A stretch of DNA of 64,000 bases from Croceibacterium ferulae (lineage in GTDB: Bacteria; Pseudomonadota; Alphaproteobacteria; Sphingomonadales; Sphingomonadaceae), in contig NZ_QZVQ01000008.1 in NCBI RefSeq assembly GCF_003660445.1, forward strand, positions 1 to 64,000, given 5' to 3'. Of the stretch, positions 9,963 to 20,186 are shown piece after piece. The notes under the pieces are model-generated. The model was not told the origin of the DNA and searched no databases. It saw only the letters and a program-made list of their open reading frames with translations. Both the position numbers and the translations under genes were made by a program. Within the stretch, counting starts at the first letter, position 1; every line of letters starts with the position of its first letter.

Positions 9963-11459
9963 TCAAGGGGTGATGCAGGATTTCGCCACGATCAGCTCGC
10001 ACACCAGGCCGCCCGGCTCAAATCGCCGTTCCCAGCTGCCGCCCAGCTGGCCGGTGATGCTCATTTCCACCAATCGCGATCCGAAACCGTCGATCCGTCC
10101 GTCGGCCTGCGCCGGCGGTCCGCCCGTTTCGGTCCAGCGGAGCAGCAGCGTGTCACCCTGATCGTCGATCGTCAGGTGCACGATGCCTTCATCCGCACCC
10201 AACGCGCCATATTTGGCGGAGTTCGTCGCCAGTTCGTGGAACACCAGCGCCAGGGGCGTGGCCGCCCGGGCGGCAATGGCCGCGTCATCACCCACCACGC
10301 GCACGCGCTTCTGGCCGGCGGAGCTGTAGGGATCGAACAGGTCACCCAGCAGGCCCAACAGGCTGTTGCGATGATCCGCGCCGGTCGGGCGGACATAATC
10401 ATGCGCCCGGCCCAGCGCCCGGATCGTGCCGGTCAGTTCATCCGCAAAGCCTTTGTGTTCCGGCTGCTTGCGTGCGGAGAGCGATATGAGGCCTGCGACC
10501 ACCGCAAAGATGTTCTTGATCCGGTGCGACAATTCACGGGCCAGCAGATCGTTGTCCTCGGACTGGCGATGCATCGTGTCGATATCGGTCGCGGTACCGA
10601 ACCAGCGCACGATGCGGCCATTGTCGTCCCGCACCGGCGCCGCGCGGGAAACGACCCAGCGATATTCGCCATCGTGCCGGCGCGTGCGATGCTCGATCTC
10701 GTAAGGCGCGCCCGTGCGGATCGACTCCGCCCACCGAGCCTTGCAGTCGGCCAGGTCATCCGGGTGGATGGCGGAGCTGGCGGTCAGCGTGGTGAGTCCG
10801 GTGAACTCCTGCATCTGCCGGTTGAAATAGTCGAAATTGCCGTCCGCATCGGCGGACCAGACCAGAGCCGGCACGCTGTCGGCCAGCGCGCGAACCAGGA
10901 ATTCACGCCGTTCCAGCTGCAGCACGGCCCGCATCTCGTCCCGCCGGGCATTCAGGCGGCGCATGACGGCGCGCGCCAGCACGGCCAGTCCGTCCTGCTG
11001 GAACCGGGTCAGGCCCTGCGGCCGGGCGGTGCTGTCGATCACGCACAGCGATCCCAGCGGAGCGCCGTCGTCACTCACCAGCGGATGGCCGGCATAGAAG
11101 CGGATGTTCGGCGCGCCAGTCACCAGCCCGTTGTCGAAGAAGCGGGCATCCGTTGTCGCGTCGGGTACCTGCATCACCTGCCGCTGATGCATGGCATGGG
11201 CGCAGAAGGACTGAGCGCGCGGTGTCTGCGACACCGGCAGGCCGGTGCGCGCCAGGAAGACCTGCGTGTCGGCCTTGACCAGGCTGACCAGCGATATGGG
11301 GGTCTCGCACAATTGCGCGGCGAAGCGCACGATGGCGTCCAGGTCCTCGTCTCCGGTCAGGGCGTCGCTGCCAAAGGAAGCAACCTCGGCCAGCCGCTCC
11401 TCTTCGCCCATCGCTGCGGGCAGGGCCGACGGCCACGATTCAGATTGCGGTGTTTTCAA
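9963..11459 (-). CDS. GAF-PAS-HWE sensor histidine kinase
   Basis: 498 residues without transmembrane segments: GAF (~25-165), PAS/PAC (~190-310, 'WSADADGNFDYFNRQMQEFTG', then EYRWVVSR), then an HWE-type kinase core with the phospho-acceptor in ELSHRIKNIFAVV, N box HELATNSAKYGA and a C-terminal G box. The GAF segment with QSFCAHAM resembles light- or ligand-sensing GAF proteins but has no obvious bilin motif. HWE kinases often feed the alphaproteobacterial general stress response. I place the start at a TTG (11459) with GGAG nine bases upstream; the first ATG is at 11411 and lacks a ribosome site. No response regulator adjoins it. Confidence 0.85.
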   Translation of the reverse strand: MKTPQSESWPSALPAAMGEEERLAEVASFGSDALTGDEDLDAIVRFAAQLCETPISLVSLVKADTQVFLARTGLPVSQTPRAQSFCAHAMHQRQVMQVPDATTDARFFDNGLVTGAPNIRFYAGHPLVSDDGAPLGSLCVIDSTARPQGLTRFQQDGLAVLARAVMRRLNARRDEMRAVLQLERREFLVRALADSVPALVWSADADGNFDYFNRQMQEFTGLTTLTASSAIHPDDLADCKARWAESIRTGAPYEIEHRTRRHDGEYRWVVSRAAPVRDDNGRIVRWFGTATDIDTMHRQSEDNDLLARELSHRIKNIFAVVAGLISLSARKQPEHKGFADELTGTIRALGRAHDYVRPTGADHRNSLLGLLGDLFDPYSSAGQKRVRVVGDDAAIAARAATPLALVFHELATNSAKYGALGADEGIVHLTIDDQGDTLLLRWTETGGPPAQADGRIDGFGSRLVEMSITGQLGGSWERRFEPGGLVCELIVAKSCITP

Positions 11460-11523
11460 GGTGCTGTGCTCCGGACCTTGCCTAACAGATTGCCTGGCGG
11501 GGCGAAAGTCAAATGCGGCGGCA

Positions 11524-11552
11524 CTGGCATTGGGCGTGCGCAACGCTATAAT
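11524..11552 (+). promoter_or_regulatory. sigma70-type promoter for ivd-mccB
   Basis: A perfect TATAAT (11547-11552) lies 38 bases before the ivd start. CTGGCA (11524-11529) is at 17-base spacing as a weak -35. An AGAGGA ribosome site follows at 11575. Confidence 0.55.
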
Positions 11553-11589
11553 GCGCGGCATAAAGAAAATTGCGAGAGGAATGCCAATC

Positions 11590-12750
11590 ATGCGAGCGAC
11601 CCCCACGTTCGACTGGGCGCTGTCCGACGACGCGTCCACCATCCAGGACAGCGTTGCCCGCTTCGCGGACGAGGTGGTCGCCCCGCTTGCCGAACGGACG
11701 GACCGGAAGGACCAGTTCCCGGCGGAGCTGTGGCCCCTGATGGGTGAAATGGGCCTGCACGGCCTGACCGTCGCACCGGAAGATGGCGGTCTGGGCATGG
11801 GTTATCTGGAACATGTCATCGCCATCGAGGAGATCAGCCGGGCCAGCGCCTCCGTCGGCCTCAGCTATGGCGTCCATTCCAACCTGGCGATCAACCAGAT
11901 CGCGCGCTGGGGCAATGCGGAGCAGAAGGCCCGCCTGTTGCCGCCGCTGATCGCCGGCGATCAGGTCGGCGCACTGGCGATGAGCGAGGTCGGCGCCGGG
12001 TCCGACGTCGTGTCCATGAAGCTGGCCGCCAACCGCGTCGATGGCGGCTGGAAGCTGGATGGGCACAAGTTCTGGATCACCAACGGCCCTGTCGCCGATG
12101 TGCTGGTGGTCTATGCCAAGACCGATGCCGATGCGGGCCCGCGCGGCATCACCGCCTTCATCGTGGAGCGCGGCATGGCCGGCTTTTCCGTCGGGCAGAA
12201 GATCGAGAAGCTGGGCATGCGCGGCTCGCCCACGTCCGAGCTGCTGTTCGATGGCTGCGTGATCCCCGACGCCAATGTGCTGGGCGAGGTCGGCGGCGGC
12301 GTGGCCGTGCTGATGAGCGGGCTGGACTACGAACGCGCGCTGCTGGCGGGCGTGCAGCTGGGCATCATGCAGGCCTGCCTGGACGTGGTCATCCCTTATG
12401 TCCGCGAACGCAAGCAGTTCGGCAAGCCCGTCGGCACGTTCCAGCTGATGCAGGCCAAGGTGGCGGACATGTATGTCGCGCTGCAATCGGCGCGCGCCTA
12501 CACCTATGCCGTGGCCCGGGCCTGCACCAACAACAATGTCACCCGCTTCGACGCTGCGGGCGCGATCCTGCTGGCGAGCGAGAACGCCTTCCGCGTGGCG
12601 GGCGAGGCGATCCAGGCGCTGGGCGGGGCGGGCTACACGCTCGACTTCCCGGTGGAACGCTACCTGCGCGATGCCAAGCTGCTGGACATCGGCGCCGGCA
12701 CGAACGAGATTCGCCGGATGCTGATCGGACGGGAACTGATCGGCGCATGA
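11590..12750 (+). CDS. ivd: isovaleryl-CoA dehydrogenase
   Basis: A 386-residue acyl-CoA dehydrogenase that oxidises isovaleryl-CoA to 3-methylcrotonyl-CoA in leucine breakdown, using FAD and passing electrons to ETF. Landmarks are [33 protein letters not shown], and [10 protein letters not shown], where the Glu occupies the isovaleryl-type catalytic base position. [15 protein letters not shown] and QALGGAGYT at the end are also typical. The ATG at 11590 is chosen because AGAGGA sits nine bases upstream; the ATG at 11581 is too close to it. The stop overlaps the next gene (ATGA), and the pairing with methylcrotonyl-CoA carboxylase makes the isovaleryl assignment firm. Confidence 0.93.
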   Translation: MRATPTFDWALSDDASTIQDSVARFADEVVAPLAERTDRKDQFPAELWPLMGEMGLHGLTVAPEDGGLGMGYLEHVIAIEEISRASASVGLSYGVHSNLAINQIARWGNAEQKARLLPPLIAGDQVGALAMSEVGAGSDVVSMKLAANRVDGGWKLDGHKFWITNGPVADVLVVYAKTDADAGPRGITAFIVERGMAGFSVGQKIEKLGMRGSPTSELLFDGCVIPDANVLGEVGGGVAVLMSGLDYERALLAGVQLGIMQACLDVVIPYVRERKQFGKPVGTFQLMQAKVADMYVALQSARAYTYAVARACTNNNVTRFDAAGAILLASENAFRVAGEAIQALGGAGYTLDFPVERYLRDAKLLDIGAGTNEIRRMLIGRELIGA

Positions 12751-14348
12751 CCGCGCCGACGATCTCCAGCAAGCTCGACGCCACCAGCCCGGAGGCGCAG
12801 GCCCGCGCCGCGCACAACCGCGCGCTGGCGGCGGAACTGCGGGAGCGGGTGGCGCAGGCGGCGCTTGGCGGCGGGGAGGCTTCGCGCGCCCGCCATCAGG
12901 CGCGCGGCAAGCTGCTGCCGCGGGAGCGGGTGGAGAGGCTGCTCGACCCCGGTTCGCCCTTTCTGGAGATCGGCCAGCTGGCGGCGGGCGGGATGTATGG
13001 GGACGAGGTGCCCGGTGCGGGCATCGTCGCCGGCATCGGCCGCGTATCCGGCCGGCTGGCGATGATCGCCGCCAATGATGCGACGGTGAAGGGCGGCACC
13101 TATTATCCGCTGACGGTGAAGAAGCACCTGCGGGCGCAGGAGATCGCGGAGGCGAACCGCCTGCCGTGCATCTATCTGGTCGACAGCGGCGGGGCCAACC
13201 TGCCGCATCAGGCGGAGGTGTTCCCCGACCGCGACCATTTCGGGCGCATCTTCTACAACCAGGCGCGGATGAGTGCTGCGGGCATCCCGCAGATCGCCTG
13301 CGTCATGGGCAATTGCACCGCCGGCGGCGCCTATGTCCCGGCGATGAGCGACGAAAGCGTGATCGTCGCCAATCAGGGCACCGTGTTCCTGGCCGGCCCG
13401 CCGCTGGTGGAGGCCGCCACGGGCGAGAAGATCACGGCGGAGGAGCTGGGCGGCGGTGACCTGCATGCGCGCAAGTCCGGCGTGGTGGACCATCTGGCGC
13501 AGAATGACGATCACGCCATCACCATCCTACGCGACATCGTCAGCCACCTGCCGCAGCGCCCCGGCGCCATGCTGGAACTGGCCGAGCCGCGCCCGCCCGT
13601 GCTCGATCCGGAGGAGCTGTACGCGCTGATCCCGGAGGATGTGCGCGCGCCCTATGATGTGCGGGAGGTGATCGGCCGGCTGGTGGACGGATCGCAGTTC
13701 CACGAGTTCAAGGCGCTGTACGGCACCACGCTGGTGTGCGGCTTTGCGCATATCTGGGGTATGCCGGTCGCTATCCTGGCCAATAATGGCGTGCTGTTCA
13801 GCGAATCCGCCACCAAGGGCGCACATTTCATCGAGCTGGCCTGCCAGCGCGGCATCCCGCTGCTGTTCCTGCAGAACGTGTCCGGCTTCATGGTCGGCGG
13901 CCGGTACGAGGCGGAGGGCATCGCCCGTCACGGGGCCAAGCTGGTGACGGCGGTGGCGACGGCGCAGGTGCCCAAGATCACGCTGGTAATCGGCGGCAGC
14001 TTCGGTGCTGGCAATTACGGCATGTGCGGGCGGGCCTACTCCCCGCGGTTCCTGTTCACCTGGCCCAATGCCCGCATCAGCGTGATGGGGGGCGAACAGG
14101 CCGCCAGTGTGCTCGCTACCGTGCACCGCGATGCCGACAGCTGGACGGCGGAGGAGCTGGAAGCGTTCAAGGCCCCGATCCGCGACAAATACGAGGCGGA
14201 GGGCAACCCCTGGTACGCCACCGCCCGCCTGTGGGACGATGGCGTGATCGACCCTGCGCAGAGCCGCGACGTGCTGGGCCTGGCGCTGTCCGCCTGCCTG
14301 GAGGCGCCGATCCCGGAGACACCGCGCTTCGGCGTGTTCCGCATGTAA
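12747..14348 (+). CDS. mccB: 3-methylcrotonyl-CoA carboxylase beta subunit
   Basis: 533 residues, the carboxyltransferase subunit that moves CO2 from carboxybiotin to 3-methylcrotonyl-CoA, the product of the preceding enzyme. Typical blocks are [45 protein letters not shown] and the crotonase-fold signature [19 protein letters not shown], then [14 protein letters not shown]. Translationally coupled to ivd by an ATGA overlap. The biotin-carrying alpha subunit, hydratase and lyase of the pathway are absent here; the next gene is ftsH. It depends on biotin, while the only bioB visible in the window is broken. Confidence 0.93.
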   Translation: MTAPTISSKLDATSPEAQARAAHNRALAAELRERVAQAALGGGEASRARHQARGKLLPRERVERLLDPGSPFLEIGQLAAGGMYGDEVPGAGIVAGIGRVSGRLAMIAANDATVKGGTYYPLTVKKHLRAQEIAEANRLPCIYLVDSGGANLPHQAEVFPDRDHFGRIFYNQARMSAAGIPQIACVMGNCTAGGAYVPAMSDESVIVANQGTVFLAGPPLVEAATGEKITAEELGGGDLHARKSGVVDHLAQNDDHAITILRDIVSHLPQRPGAMLELAEPRPPVLDPEELYALIPEDVRAPYDVREVIGRLVDGSQFHEFKALYGTTLVCGFAHIWGMPVAILANNGVLFSESATKGAHFIELACQRGIPLLFLQNVSGFMVGGRYEAEGIARHGAKLVTAVATAQVPKITLVIGGSFGAGNYGMCGRAYSPRFLFTWPNARISVMGGEQAASVLATVHRDADSWTAEELEAFKAPIRDKYEAEGNPWYATARLWDDGVIDPAQSRDVLGLALSACLEAPIPETPRFGVFRM

Positions 14349-14380
14349 CGCGCAGCCGGGAAGGCATCGGCAGCCGTTCG

Positions 14381-14408
14381 CTTGCCATTCACCGGGCGCC
14401 GCCTACAT
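14381..14408 (+). promoter_or_regulatory. possible RpoH-type promoter for ftsH
   Basis: CTTGCC (14381-14386) and CCTACAT (14402-14408) are separated by 15 bases, resembling the alphaproteobacterial heat-shock sigma factor pattern CTTG-N-CCxxAT, 30 bases before the ftsH start. ftsH is heat-inducible in many bacteria. This is a pattern match only. Confidence 0.35.
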
Positions 14409-14437
14409 GTTGGATACTACCCTTTCGAGGATTCTTC

Positions 14438-16411
14438 ATGAGCACCAATCGCGATCCGGACAGCAGCGGCAGCGGCCCCAATGGGGGCGGCGGCGGCAAT
14501 CCGTGGGTCAAAAGCCTGCTGATCTGGGGCGGCATCTTCCTGGCATTGCTGCTGGTCGTGTCCATGTTCAACGGCTCGCCCAACAATGCCGGCACGCAGC
14601 TGCGCTATTCCGATTTCCGCGAACAGGTTGCCAATGGTGACGTGACGGAGGTGCAGATCGCGCCGGACCGGATCACCGGCAAGCTGAGCAACGGCGCCAG
14701 CTTCTCCACCGTGCCCGTGCCCAACGACACGGAACTGACCACGCTGCTGGACGACAACAATGTCAGCTATGCCGGCACCGCGCCGGAAGAGGGCAACCTG
14801 CTGCTGTACATCCTGGTGCAGACGCTGCCGTTCCTGCTGATCCTGGCGGTCGCGTTCTTCGCGCTGCGTCAGGTGCAGAAGGGTGGCGGTGCCGGCGGGG
14901 CGATGGGCTTCGGCAAGTCCAAGGCCAAGCTGCTGACCGAGAAGCAGGGCCGCGTCACCTTCGACGACGTTGCCGGCATCGACGAAGCACGCGAGGAACT
15001 GCAGGAGATCGTGGAGTTCCTGAAGGATCCGCAGCGCTTCAGCAAGCTGGGCGGCCAGATCCCCAAGGGCGCGCTGCTGGTCGGCTCGCCCGGCACCGGC
15101 AAGACGCTGCTGGCCCGCGCCATCGCGGGTGAGGCGCGCGTGCCGTTCTTCACCATCTCCGGCTCCGACTTCGTGGAGATGTTCGTGGGCGTCGGCGCCA
15201 GCCGCGTGCGCGACATGTTCGAACAGGCCAAGAAGAACGCCCCGTGCATCGTCTTCATCGACGAGATCGATGCGGTTGGTCGCCATCGTGGCCACGGGCT
15301 CGGCAATTCGAATGACGAGCGCGAGCAGACGCTGAACCAGCTGCTGGTCGAGATGGACGGCTTCGAGGCGAATGAAGGCATCATCATCATCGCCGCCACC
15401 AACCGGCCCGACGTGCTCGACCCCGCGCTGCTGCGCCCGGGCCGGTTCGACCGGCAGGTGGTCGTATCCGTGCCGGACATCGACGGGCGCGAGAAGATCC
15501 TGGCCGTGCACATGAAGAAGGTGCCGCTGGCACCCGACGTGAACTCCCGCACCATTGCGCGCGGTACGCCCGGCTTCTCCGGCGCGGACCTCGCCAACCT
15601 GGTGAACGAGGCCGCGCTGCTGGCCGCCCGCCGCAACAAGCGGCTGGTCGCCATGGCCGAGTTCGAGGAGGCCAAGGACAAGGTCATGATGGGGGCGGAG
15701 CGCCGCTCCATGGTGATGACCGACGACGAGAAGAAGATGACCGCCTATCACGAGGCGGGCCATGCCATCGTCGCCGTGCACGAGCCCGCGTCCGACCCGA
15801 TCCACAAGGCCACCATCATCCCGCGCGGCCGTGCGCTGGGCATGGTGATGCGCCTGCCGGAACGGGACAATTATTCGTACCACCGCGACAAGATGCACGC
15901 CAATCTGGCGGTCAGCATGGGCGGCCGTGTCGCGGAGGAAATCGTCTTTGGACACGACAAGGTGTCGAGCGGCGCCTCCAGCGATATCCAGTACGCCACC
16001 AGCCTGGCTCGCAACATGGTCACCAAGTGGGGCATGAGCGACAAGCTGGGGCCGCTGCAATATGAGGATCAGCAGGAAGGTTATCTGGGCATGGGCGGCA
16101 CCAACCGCACCATGGCCGGGGCCGAGACGAACAAGCTGATCGACGAGGAAATCCGCAACCTCGTCGAAGCCGGTCACAGCCGCGCCCGCCAGCTGCTGAC
16201 CGATCACGAGGATCAGCTGCAGCTGCTGGCCCAGGCCCTGCTGGAGTACGAGACGCTGACCGGTGACGAGATCCGCCAGCTGCTGGAAGGCGGCCGCATC
16301 GACCGGCCCGACCAGCCGAGCGGCCCGTCGCCGGTGCAGCCGGTACGCGGTTCCGCCATTCCCAAGGCTGGCCGCAAGTTCAGCGGCGATGCGGCGCCGC
16401 AGGGGATCTGA
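14438..16411 (+). CDS. ftsH: ATP-dependent zinc metalloprotease FtsH
   Basis: 657-residue membrane-anchored AAA protease that degrades misfolded membrane proteins and short-lived regulators. TM1 is at ~24-45, a periplasmic FtsH_ext domain follows, and TM2 is at ~128-147. Walker A GSPGTGKT is at 216-223 (a Ser replaces the usual first Pro), Walker B is [11 protein letters not shown], and the second region of homology is [20 protein letters not shown]. The zinc site HEAGH is at 438-442. A Gly-rich N-terminus and a Pro-rich tail frame these. The ATG follows CGAGGA at good spacing. A strong hairpin terminator lies just downstream, so it is probably its own unit. Confidence 0.96.
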   Translation: MSTNRDPDSSGSGPNGGGGGNPWVKSLLIWGGIFLALLLVVSMFNGSPNNAGTQLRYSDFREQVANGDVTEVQIAPDRITGKLSNGASFSTVPVPNDTELTTLLDDNNVSYAGTAPEEGNLLLYILVQTLPFLLILAVAFFALRQVQKGGGAGGAMGFGKSKAKLLTEKQGRVTFDDVAGIDEAREELQEIVEFLKDPQRFSKLGGQIPKGALLVGSPGTGKTLLARAIAGEARVPFFTISGSDFVEMFVGVGASRVRDMFEQAKKNAPCIVFIDEIDAVGRHRGHGLGNSNDEREQTLNQLLVEMDGFEANEGIIIIAATNRPDVLDPALLRPGRFDRQVVVSVPDIDGREKILAVHMKKVPLAPDVNSRTIARGTPGFSGADLANLVNEAALLAARRNKRLVAMAEFEEAKDKVMMGAERRSMVMTDDEKKMTAYHEAGHAIVAVHEPASDPIHKATIIPRGRALGMVMRLPERDNYSYHRDKMHANLAVSMGGRVAEEIVFGHDKVSSGASSDIQYATSLARNMVTKWGMSDKLGPLQYEDQQEGYLGMGGTNRTMAGAETNKLIDEEIRNLVEAGHSRARQLLTDHEDQLQLLAQALLEYETLTGDEIRQLLEGGRIDRPDQPSGPSPVQPVRGSAIPKAGRKFSGDAAPQGI

Positions 16412-16420
16412 AGGCGATGA

Positions 16421-16447
16421 GGGGCGGTGGTGACACCGCCCCTTTCT
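16421..16447 (+). terminator. intrinsic terminator after ftsH
   Basis: GGGGCGGTG-GTGA-CACCGCCCC is a perfect nine-pair stem with a four-base loop, followed by TTTCT. It starts ten bases past the ftsH stop and also separates ftsH from the convergent carboxypeptidase gene. Confidence 0.85.
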
Positions 16448-16465
16448 CGTGGCGCTGTGACGGCT

Positions 16466-17596
16466 TCAGCTGTCCAGCCACTCGGCCAGCGCGGCCAGGC
16501 AATCGCGTGCCAGATGCTTGGAGCGTTCCGGGCTCCAGCCCTGCACCGGGTCCGGCAAGTCCGCATTGTCCTTGAACGGCATTTCCAGCGTCATCGCGCA
16601 GGCGCCGAAGCGTTCCGCCAGCTGGTTGGTGCTCATGGACAGGTTGGCCTTGCCTGCCGGCGTTTTGGGATAGCCGATCTTCGTCTGGAAGTCGGGGCTG
16701 CGCCGGTCCAGGATCGCGCAATAGCGGTCATATTCCGCCCCCAGCTGGTCGGTCCAGCTGGGCACGCCATCATAGCCGGCCATGAAGTTGGCGGCGATCG
16801 CCTCGTCCCCGTGCACGTCCATGGCGAAGCGCACGCCGCTCGCATCCATCGCGTTACGAACGGCCAGCACCTCGGGCGAGCGTTCCGCAGTCGGCTCGTG
16901 CCATTCGCGGTTGAGGTTCACGCCGGCCGCATTGGTGCGCAGGTGCCCGCGCACCGACCCGTCCGGATTGCAGTTCGGCACCACATGGATGCGGCACCTC
17001 TGCCGCAGCACGCGTGCCACCGGGTCGGCCGGGTCGCACAACATCTCCAGCGCGCCTTCCATCCACCATTCGGCCATGCTTTCGCCCGGATGCTGCCGCG
17101 CGAACAGCCAGACGGGGATGTCGCCTTCGCCCATCACCAGGCAGTCGATCGCCCGGCCTTCCAGGCTTTGGCCGAGACAGCGATAGGTCACGCCTTCGCA
17201 CCCGGCAGTATCCGCCACCAGATCTTGATGCCGTTCCAGCGAGTAGGGGGCGAAATAGGCGAACCAGGCAAGATCGTTCGACAGGGTGTAGCGGATGGTC
17301 AGCGTCCCGCCATCCTCGCCCGCATCCCAGCTGCTGTCCGCTCGGCCCCAGAACTGCCGGTCATCCGACACCGCCGCATTGTAGTCGGGCCAGCCGCCGG
17401 GATAGGCGGAGGCGTTCAGGCCGGTGATGCGCAGCGTCAGGGCCTGCCCGGCCTCGCCCGCGACACGGAAGTGGAACCACTGGAAGAACTCGGACTGGTG
17501 GTCGCGCCGAACCGTCAGGGTGGCAGTGGTGCCGTCGATGCCGACGACCTCGATATTGCCGCTGTCGAAGGCGGCGTCGATGTGGATTGCGTTCAT
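16466..17596 (-). CDS. M14 family zinc carboxypeptidase, cytosolic carboxypeptidase type
   Basis: 376 residues. An N-terminal beta-sandwich (~1-125, ending [12 protein letters not shown]) precedes an M14 catalytic domain. Zinc ligands are H and E of [12 protein letters not shown] and H of MDVHGDE; the general base is E of TLEMPF near the end. NPDG and NREWHEP are also typical. The layout matches M14D (CCP/AGBL-like) enzymes that trim C-terminal residues from peptides or proteins. No signal peptide, so cytosolic. It overlaps the stop of the upstream lipoprotein gene by ATGA and is likely co-translated with it. Confidence 0.88.
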   Translation of the reverse strand: MNAIHIDAAFDSGNIEVVGIDGTTATLTVRRDHQSEFFQWFHFRVAGEAGQALTLRITGLNASAYPGGWPDYNAAVSDDRQFWGRADSSWDAGEDGGTLTIRYTLSNDLAWFAYFAPYSLERHQDLVADTAGCEGVTYRCLGQSLEGRAIDCLVMGEGDIPVWLFARQHPGESMAEWWMEGALEMLCDPADPVARVLRQRCRIHVVPNCNPDGSVRGHLRTNAAGVNLNREWHEPTAERSPEVLAVRNAMDASGVRFAMDVHGDEAIAANFMAGYDGVPSWTDQLGAEYDRYCAILDRRSPDFQTKIGYPKTPAGKANLSMSTNQLAERFGACAMTLEMPFKDNADLPDPVQGWSPERSKHLARDCLAALAEWLDS

Positions 17597-18213
17597 TTCA
17601 CCTCGATAGTCGCTCCTGACTCGCCGGGAAACCCTGCGAACAGCGCCTGTGCCAGTCGCCCGGCCGCGGCCTGTTCGCCGGCATAGTCGCTGTTGGTGCT
17701 GGCGCTGAAGTTCGCGCGGCCCTCCCACAAGGGGGTGGTGCTGTTGGTGCTGCGGATCGTCACCCGCAACTGGCGATACAGTTCCTCCGTGGCGCGGTTG
17801 CCGCCACCGCCCAGATTGATGCCGACCCCGACGCCCAGGCCGGAGCCGAACCCGCCGGTGCCGCCGCCCACTCCCACGCTGACCGGGCTACGTCCGCCCG
17901 GCACCAGCGGTGCCTGGACGCCGCGCTCCAGCGCGATTTCCGCCACCTGCGCGCCGCCGCCGCTGCCGCCCACCACATTGTAGCCGATGCGCCCCAACTC
18001 GGCTGCGACGGCGTTGCGATACAGGCTGAACTCCAGCGAATCCGCGCCCGTGTCGCCCGGAGCCGCCGTCACGGCGATCGGCCCGCGGCCGAGCTGCGCG
18101 GGCGCCGACCCGGTGAAGCGCGTGACCTCCACCGGAGAGACATAGGCGGGGGTGGTGCAGGCCGACAGCAGCAGGGCGGCGAGGGCGGCGGAGACGAGTG
18201 CGGGAGTTCTCAT
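17593..18213 (-). CDS. DUF4136-like outer-membrane lipoprotein
   Basis: 206 residues. The N-terminus [19 protein letters not shown] is a lipoprotein signal peptide with lipobox LSAC. The mature part has a Gly-rich hinge ([19 protein letters not shown]) in the middle and a [13 protein letters not shown]... [11 protein letters not shown] segment, as in DUF4136 and similar lipoproteins of unknown function. It should be anchored to a membrane facing the periplasm. It is the first gene of a two-gene unit with the carboxypeptidase. Divergent from galE across 98 bases. Confidence 0.7.
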   Translation of the reverse strand: MRTPALVSAALAALLLSACTTPAYVSPVEVTRFTGSAPAQLGRGPIAVTAAPGDTGADSLEFSLYRNAVAAELGRIGYNVVGGSGGGAQVAEIALERGVQAPLVPGGRSPVSVGVGGGTGGFGSGLGVGVGINLGGGGNRATEELYRQLRVTIRSTNSTTPLWEGRANFSASTNSDYAGEQAAAGRLAQALFAGFPGESGATIEVK

Positions 18214-18311
18214 GACGGTACAACACAGGCCGCCGCGACCAGTTGCATTACCGATGCGATTTGGTGCAGTGCAGCAATCACCGTCAATAGAGGCGGCCGA
18301 AGGGGCACAGC

Positions 18312-19319
18312 ATGAGCGATCCCATCCCTGTTCTGGTGACCGGCGGCGCCGGCTATATCGGCAGCCATGCCGTGCTGGCGCTGCGCGACCGTGGCTGGCC
18401 CGTGACGGTGATCGACAATCTGTCCACCGGCTTCCGCTTCGCCGTGCCTGAAGGCGTGACCTTCTACCGGGGCGACATCGCCGATGCTGACCTGCTTGCG
18501 CGCATCTTCGCAGAGCAGGGCATCCGGGCGATCATGCACTTTGCCGGATCGATCATCGTGCCCGAATCGGTCAGCGACCCGCTGAAGTACTACGGCAACA
18601 ACACGGTGAAGAGCCGGGCGCTGATGCAGGCGGCGGTGGATGCGGGCGTGCCGCATTTCATCTTCAGCAGCACCGCGGCAACCTATGGCATCCCGGAAAG
18701 CTCACCCATTGCGGAGGACAGCCCGAAGCGGCCGATCAACCCCTATGGCTGGTCCAAGCTGATGACGGAGCAGATGCTGGCCGACACCGCCGCCGCCCAT
18801 CCGCTGAACTATTGCGTGCTGCGTTACTTCAACGTGGCCGGCGCCGATCCGCAGGGGCGCAGCGGTCAGTCCACCGCCGGCGCCACCCACCTGATCAAGG
18901 TCGCGGTCGAGGCGGCACTGGGCAAGCGCCAGAATGTGGGCGTGTTCGGCACGGACTATGCCACGCCCGACGGCACGGGCGTGCGCGACTACATCCATGT
19001 CAGCGACCTGGCGAACGCGCATGTGCTGGCGCTGGATGCGCTGCTGGCGGAGCCGGAGCGGTCGCTGACGATGAATTGCGGCTATGGCAGGGGCTTCTCC
19101 GTGCTGGAGGTGCTGGATGCGGTGGACCGGGTGACCAACATGCGGATCGAGCGGGTGCTGAGCCCGCGCCGTGCGGGCGACCCGGATTCGCTGGTCTCCG
19201 ACCCCGGCCGGATCAAGGCGACGCTGCCGTGGCAGCCGCGGCATGACCGGCTGGAGGAGATCGTGACGCACGCCTTGGCGTGGGAGCGCAAGCTGGCCGA
19301 ACTGCGCCCCGATGCTTGA
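18312..19319 (+). CDS. galE: UDP-glucose 4-epimerase
   Basis: 335-residue extended SDR that interconverts UDP-glucose and UDP-galactose. Landmarks are the NAD motif VTGGAGYIGSHAV, DNLSTGFR, FAGSIIVPESV, the catalytic SSTAATYG Ser/Thr and Y in NPYGWSKLMTEQML (YxxxK), then RYFNVAGADP and a normal GalE C-terminus. It provides UDP-galactose for glycans and links galactose, plausible here because the window carries galactan-type hydrolases, to central metabolism. Upstream GAAGGGG serves as ribosome site. Confidence 0.95.
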   Translation: MSDPIPVLVTGGAGYIGSHAVLALRDRGWPVTVIDNLSTGFRFAVPEGVTFYRGDIADADLLARIFAEQGIRAIMHFAGSIIVPESVSDPLKYYGNNTVKSRALMQAAVDAGVPHFIFSSTAATYGIPESSPIAEDSPKRPINPYGWSKLMTEQMLADTAAAHPLNYCVLRYFNVAGADPQGRSGQSTAGATHLIKVAVEAALGKRQNVGVFGTDYATPDGTGVRDYIHVSDLANAHVLALDALLAEPERSLTMNCGYGRGFSVLEVLDAVDRVTNMRIERVLSPRRAGDPDSLVSDPGRIKATLPWQPRHDRLEEIVTHALAWERKLAELRPDA

Positions 19320-19362
19320 CTCATGGCCGCGCCCTATTTAACGGCACCGCCTGTGATATGCA

Positions 19363-19395
19363 GGCACCGGGCTGGTTTCGGTGCCTTTTGTTTTG
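19363..19395 (+). terminator. intrinsic-terminator-like hairpin in the galE-rpmJ gap
   Basis: GGCACCG (19363-19369) pairs perfectly with CGGTGCC (19379-19385), followed by TTTTGTTTTG. It ends 13 bases before the rpmJ start codon and just ahead of its GGAAG ribosome site. It may terminate galE transcription, or act as an attenuator if rpmJ transcription starts further upstream. Confidence 0.65.
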
Positions 19396-19407
19396 TTGGA
19401 AGAACCC

Positions 19408-19533
19408 ATGAAGATCCGCAACAGCCTGAAGTCGCTCAAGGACCGTCACCGCGATAACCGCGTGATCCGTCGTCGCGGCCGCACCTATGTGATCAACAAG
19501 ACCAACCGCCGCTTCAAGGCCCGCCAGGGCTGA
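19408..19533 (+). CDS. rpmJ: 50S ribosomal protein L36 (bL36), zinc-independent form
   Basis: 41 residues: [19 protein letters not shown], then [23 protein letters not shown]. It is the small basic L36 protein of the large ribosomal subunit, in the form that lacks the C-x2-C-x12-C-x4-H zinc-binding residues. The start follows GGAAG. It stands alone between galE and a HAD hydrolase, as is common in alphaproteobacteria. Confidence 0.95.
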   Translation: MKIRNSLKSLKDRHRDNRVIRRRGRTYVINKTNRRFKARQG

Positions 19534-19553
19534 TCAGCCAAGGGGTTTCGGAC

Positions 19554-20171
19554 ATGACCGCCGGCAAGCCGCAGGCAGTCGTGTTCGATATCGGCCGGGT
19601 CCTGATCGAATGGGACCTGCGCCACCTGTTTGCGCCGCTGATCCACGATCCGGCGCAACTCGACTGGTTCCTGGCCAATGTGGTCACGGAAGACTGGCAC
19701 ACGCAGCATGACGCGGGTGTCATGCTGGCAGACATGGTGCCGGCGCGGCAGGCGGAATATCCCGACCATGCCGCGCTGCTCGACGCCTATCGCGATCGTT
19801 TCGTGGGATCGATCCCCGGAGACGTGCCCGGCAGCTTCGCGCTGCTGCAACGGCTGCATGAAGGCGACGTGCCGCTGTTCGCCCTGACCAATTTCGGCAC
19901 CGAGTTCTTCGCGCAATATCGCGCCACGCAGCCGCTGCTGGACCTGTTCCGCGACATCGTCGTGTCCGGCGACGAGCGCTGCATCAAGCCCGACCCCGCC
20001 ATCTACGCCATTGCCGACCGCCGCTTCGGCCTGCCGGCGGACGCGCTGCTGTTCACCGACGACAAGCCCGAAAACATCGCCGCCGCCGCTGCCCGCGGCT
20101 GGCACACGCACCTGTTCACCGGTGCGGAGGGGCTGGAACAGCGGCTGGTGGCAGAGGGGCTGCTGGGCTGA
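19554..20171 (+). CDS. HAD-superfamily hydrolase (YihX-like)
   Basis: 205 residues. Motif I VVFDIGRVLIEWD (nucleophile Asp; the usual second Asp is Gly, as in YihX-type members), a four-helix cap, motif II ALTNFG, motif III Lys in CIKPDPAIY, and motif IV LFTDDKPENIAAA. Such proteins are usually sugar-phosphate or haloacid-type phosphatases. Replacement of the second Asp is known in the FMN/sugar phosphatase subfamily, so activity is not excluded. Ribosome site AAGGGG. Follows rpmJ closely and may be co-transcribed. Confidence 0.85.
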   Translation: MTAGKPQAVVFDIGRVLIEWDLRHLFAPLIHDPAQLDWFLANVVTEDWHTQHDAGVMLADMVPARQAEYPDHAALLDAYRDRFVGSIPGDVPGSFALLQRLHEGDVPLFALTNFGTEFFAQYRATQPLLDLFRDIVVSGDERCIKPDPAIYAIADRRFGLPADALLFTDDKPENIAAAAARGWHTHLFTGAEGLEQRLVAEGLLG

Positions 20172-20186
20172 GGGGCAGATGGTGGC

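Noticed and set aside
14438-16411. Ser in place of Pro in the FtsH Walker A (GSPGTGKT) as an inactivating change
   Set aside because: The Gly, Lys and Thr that bind ATP are intact and all other motifs are present, so loss of function is not supported.
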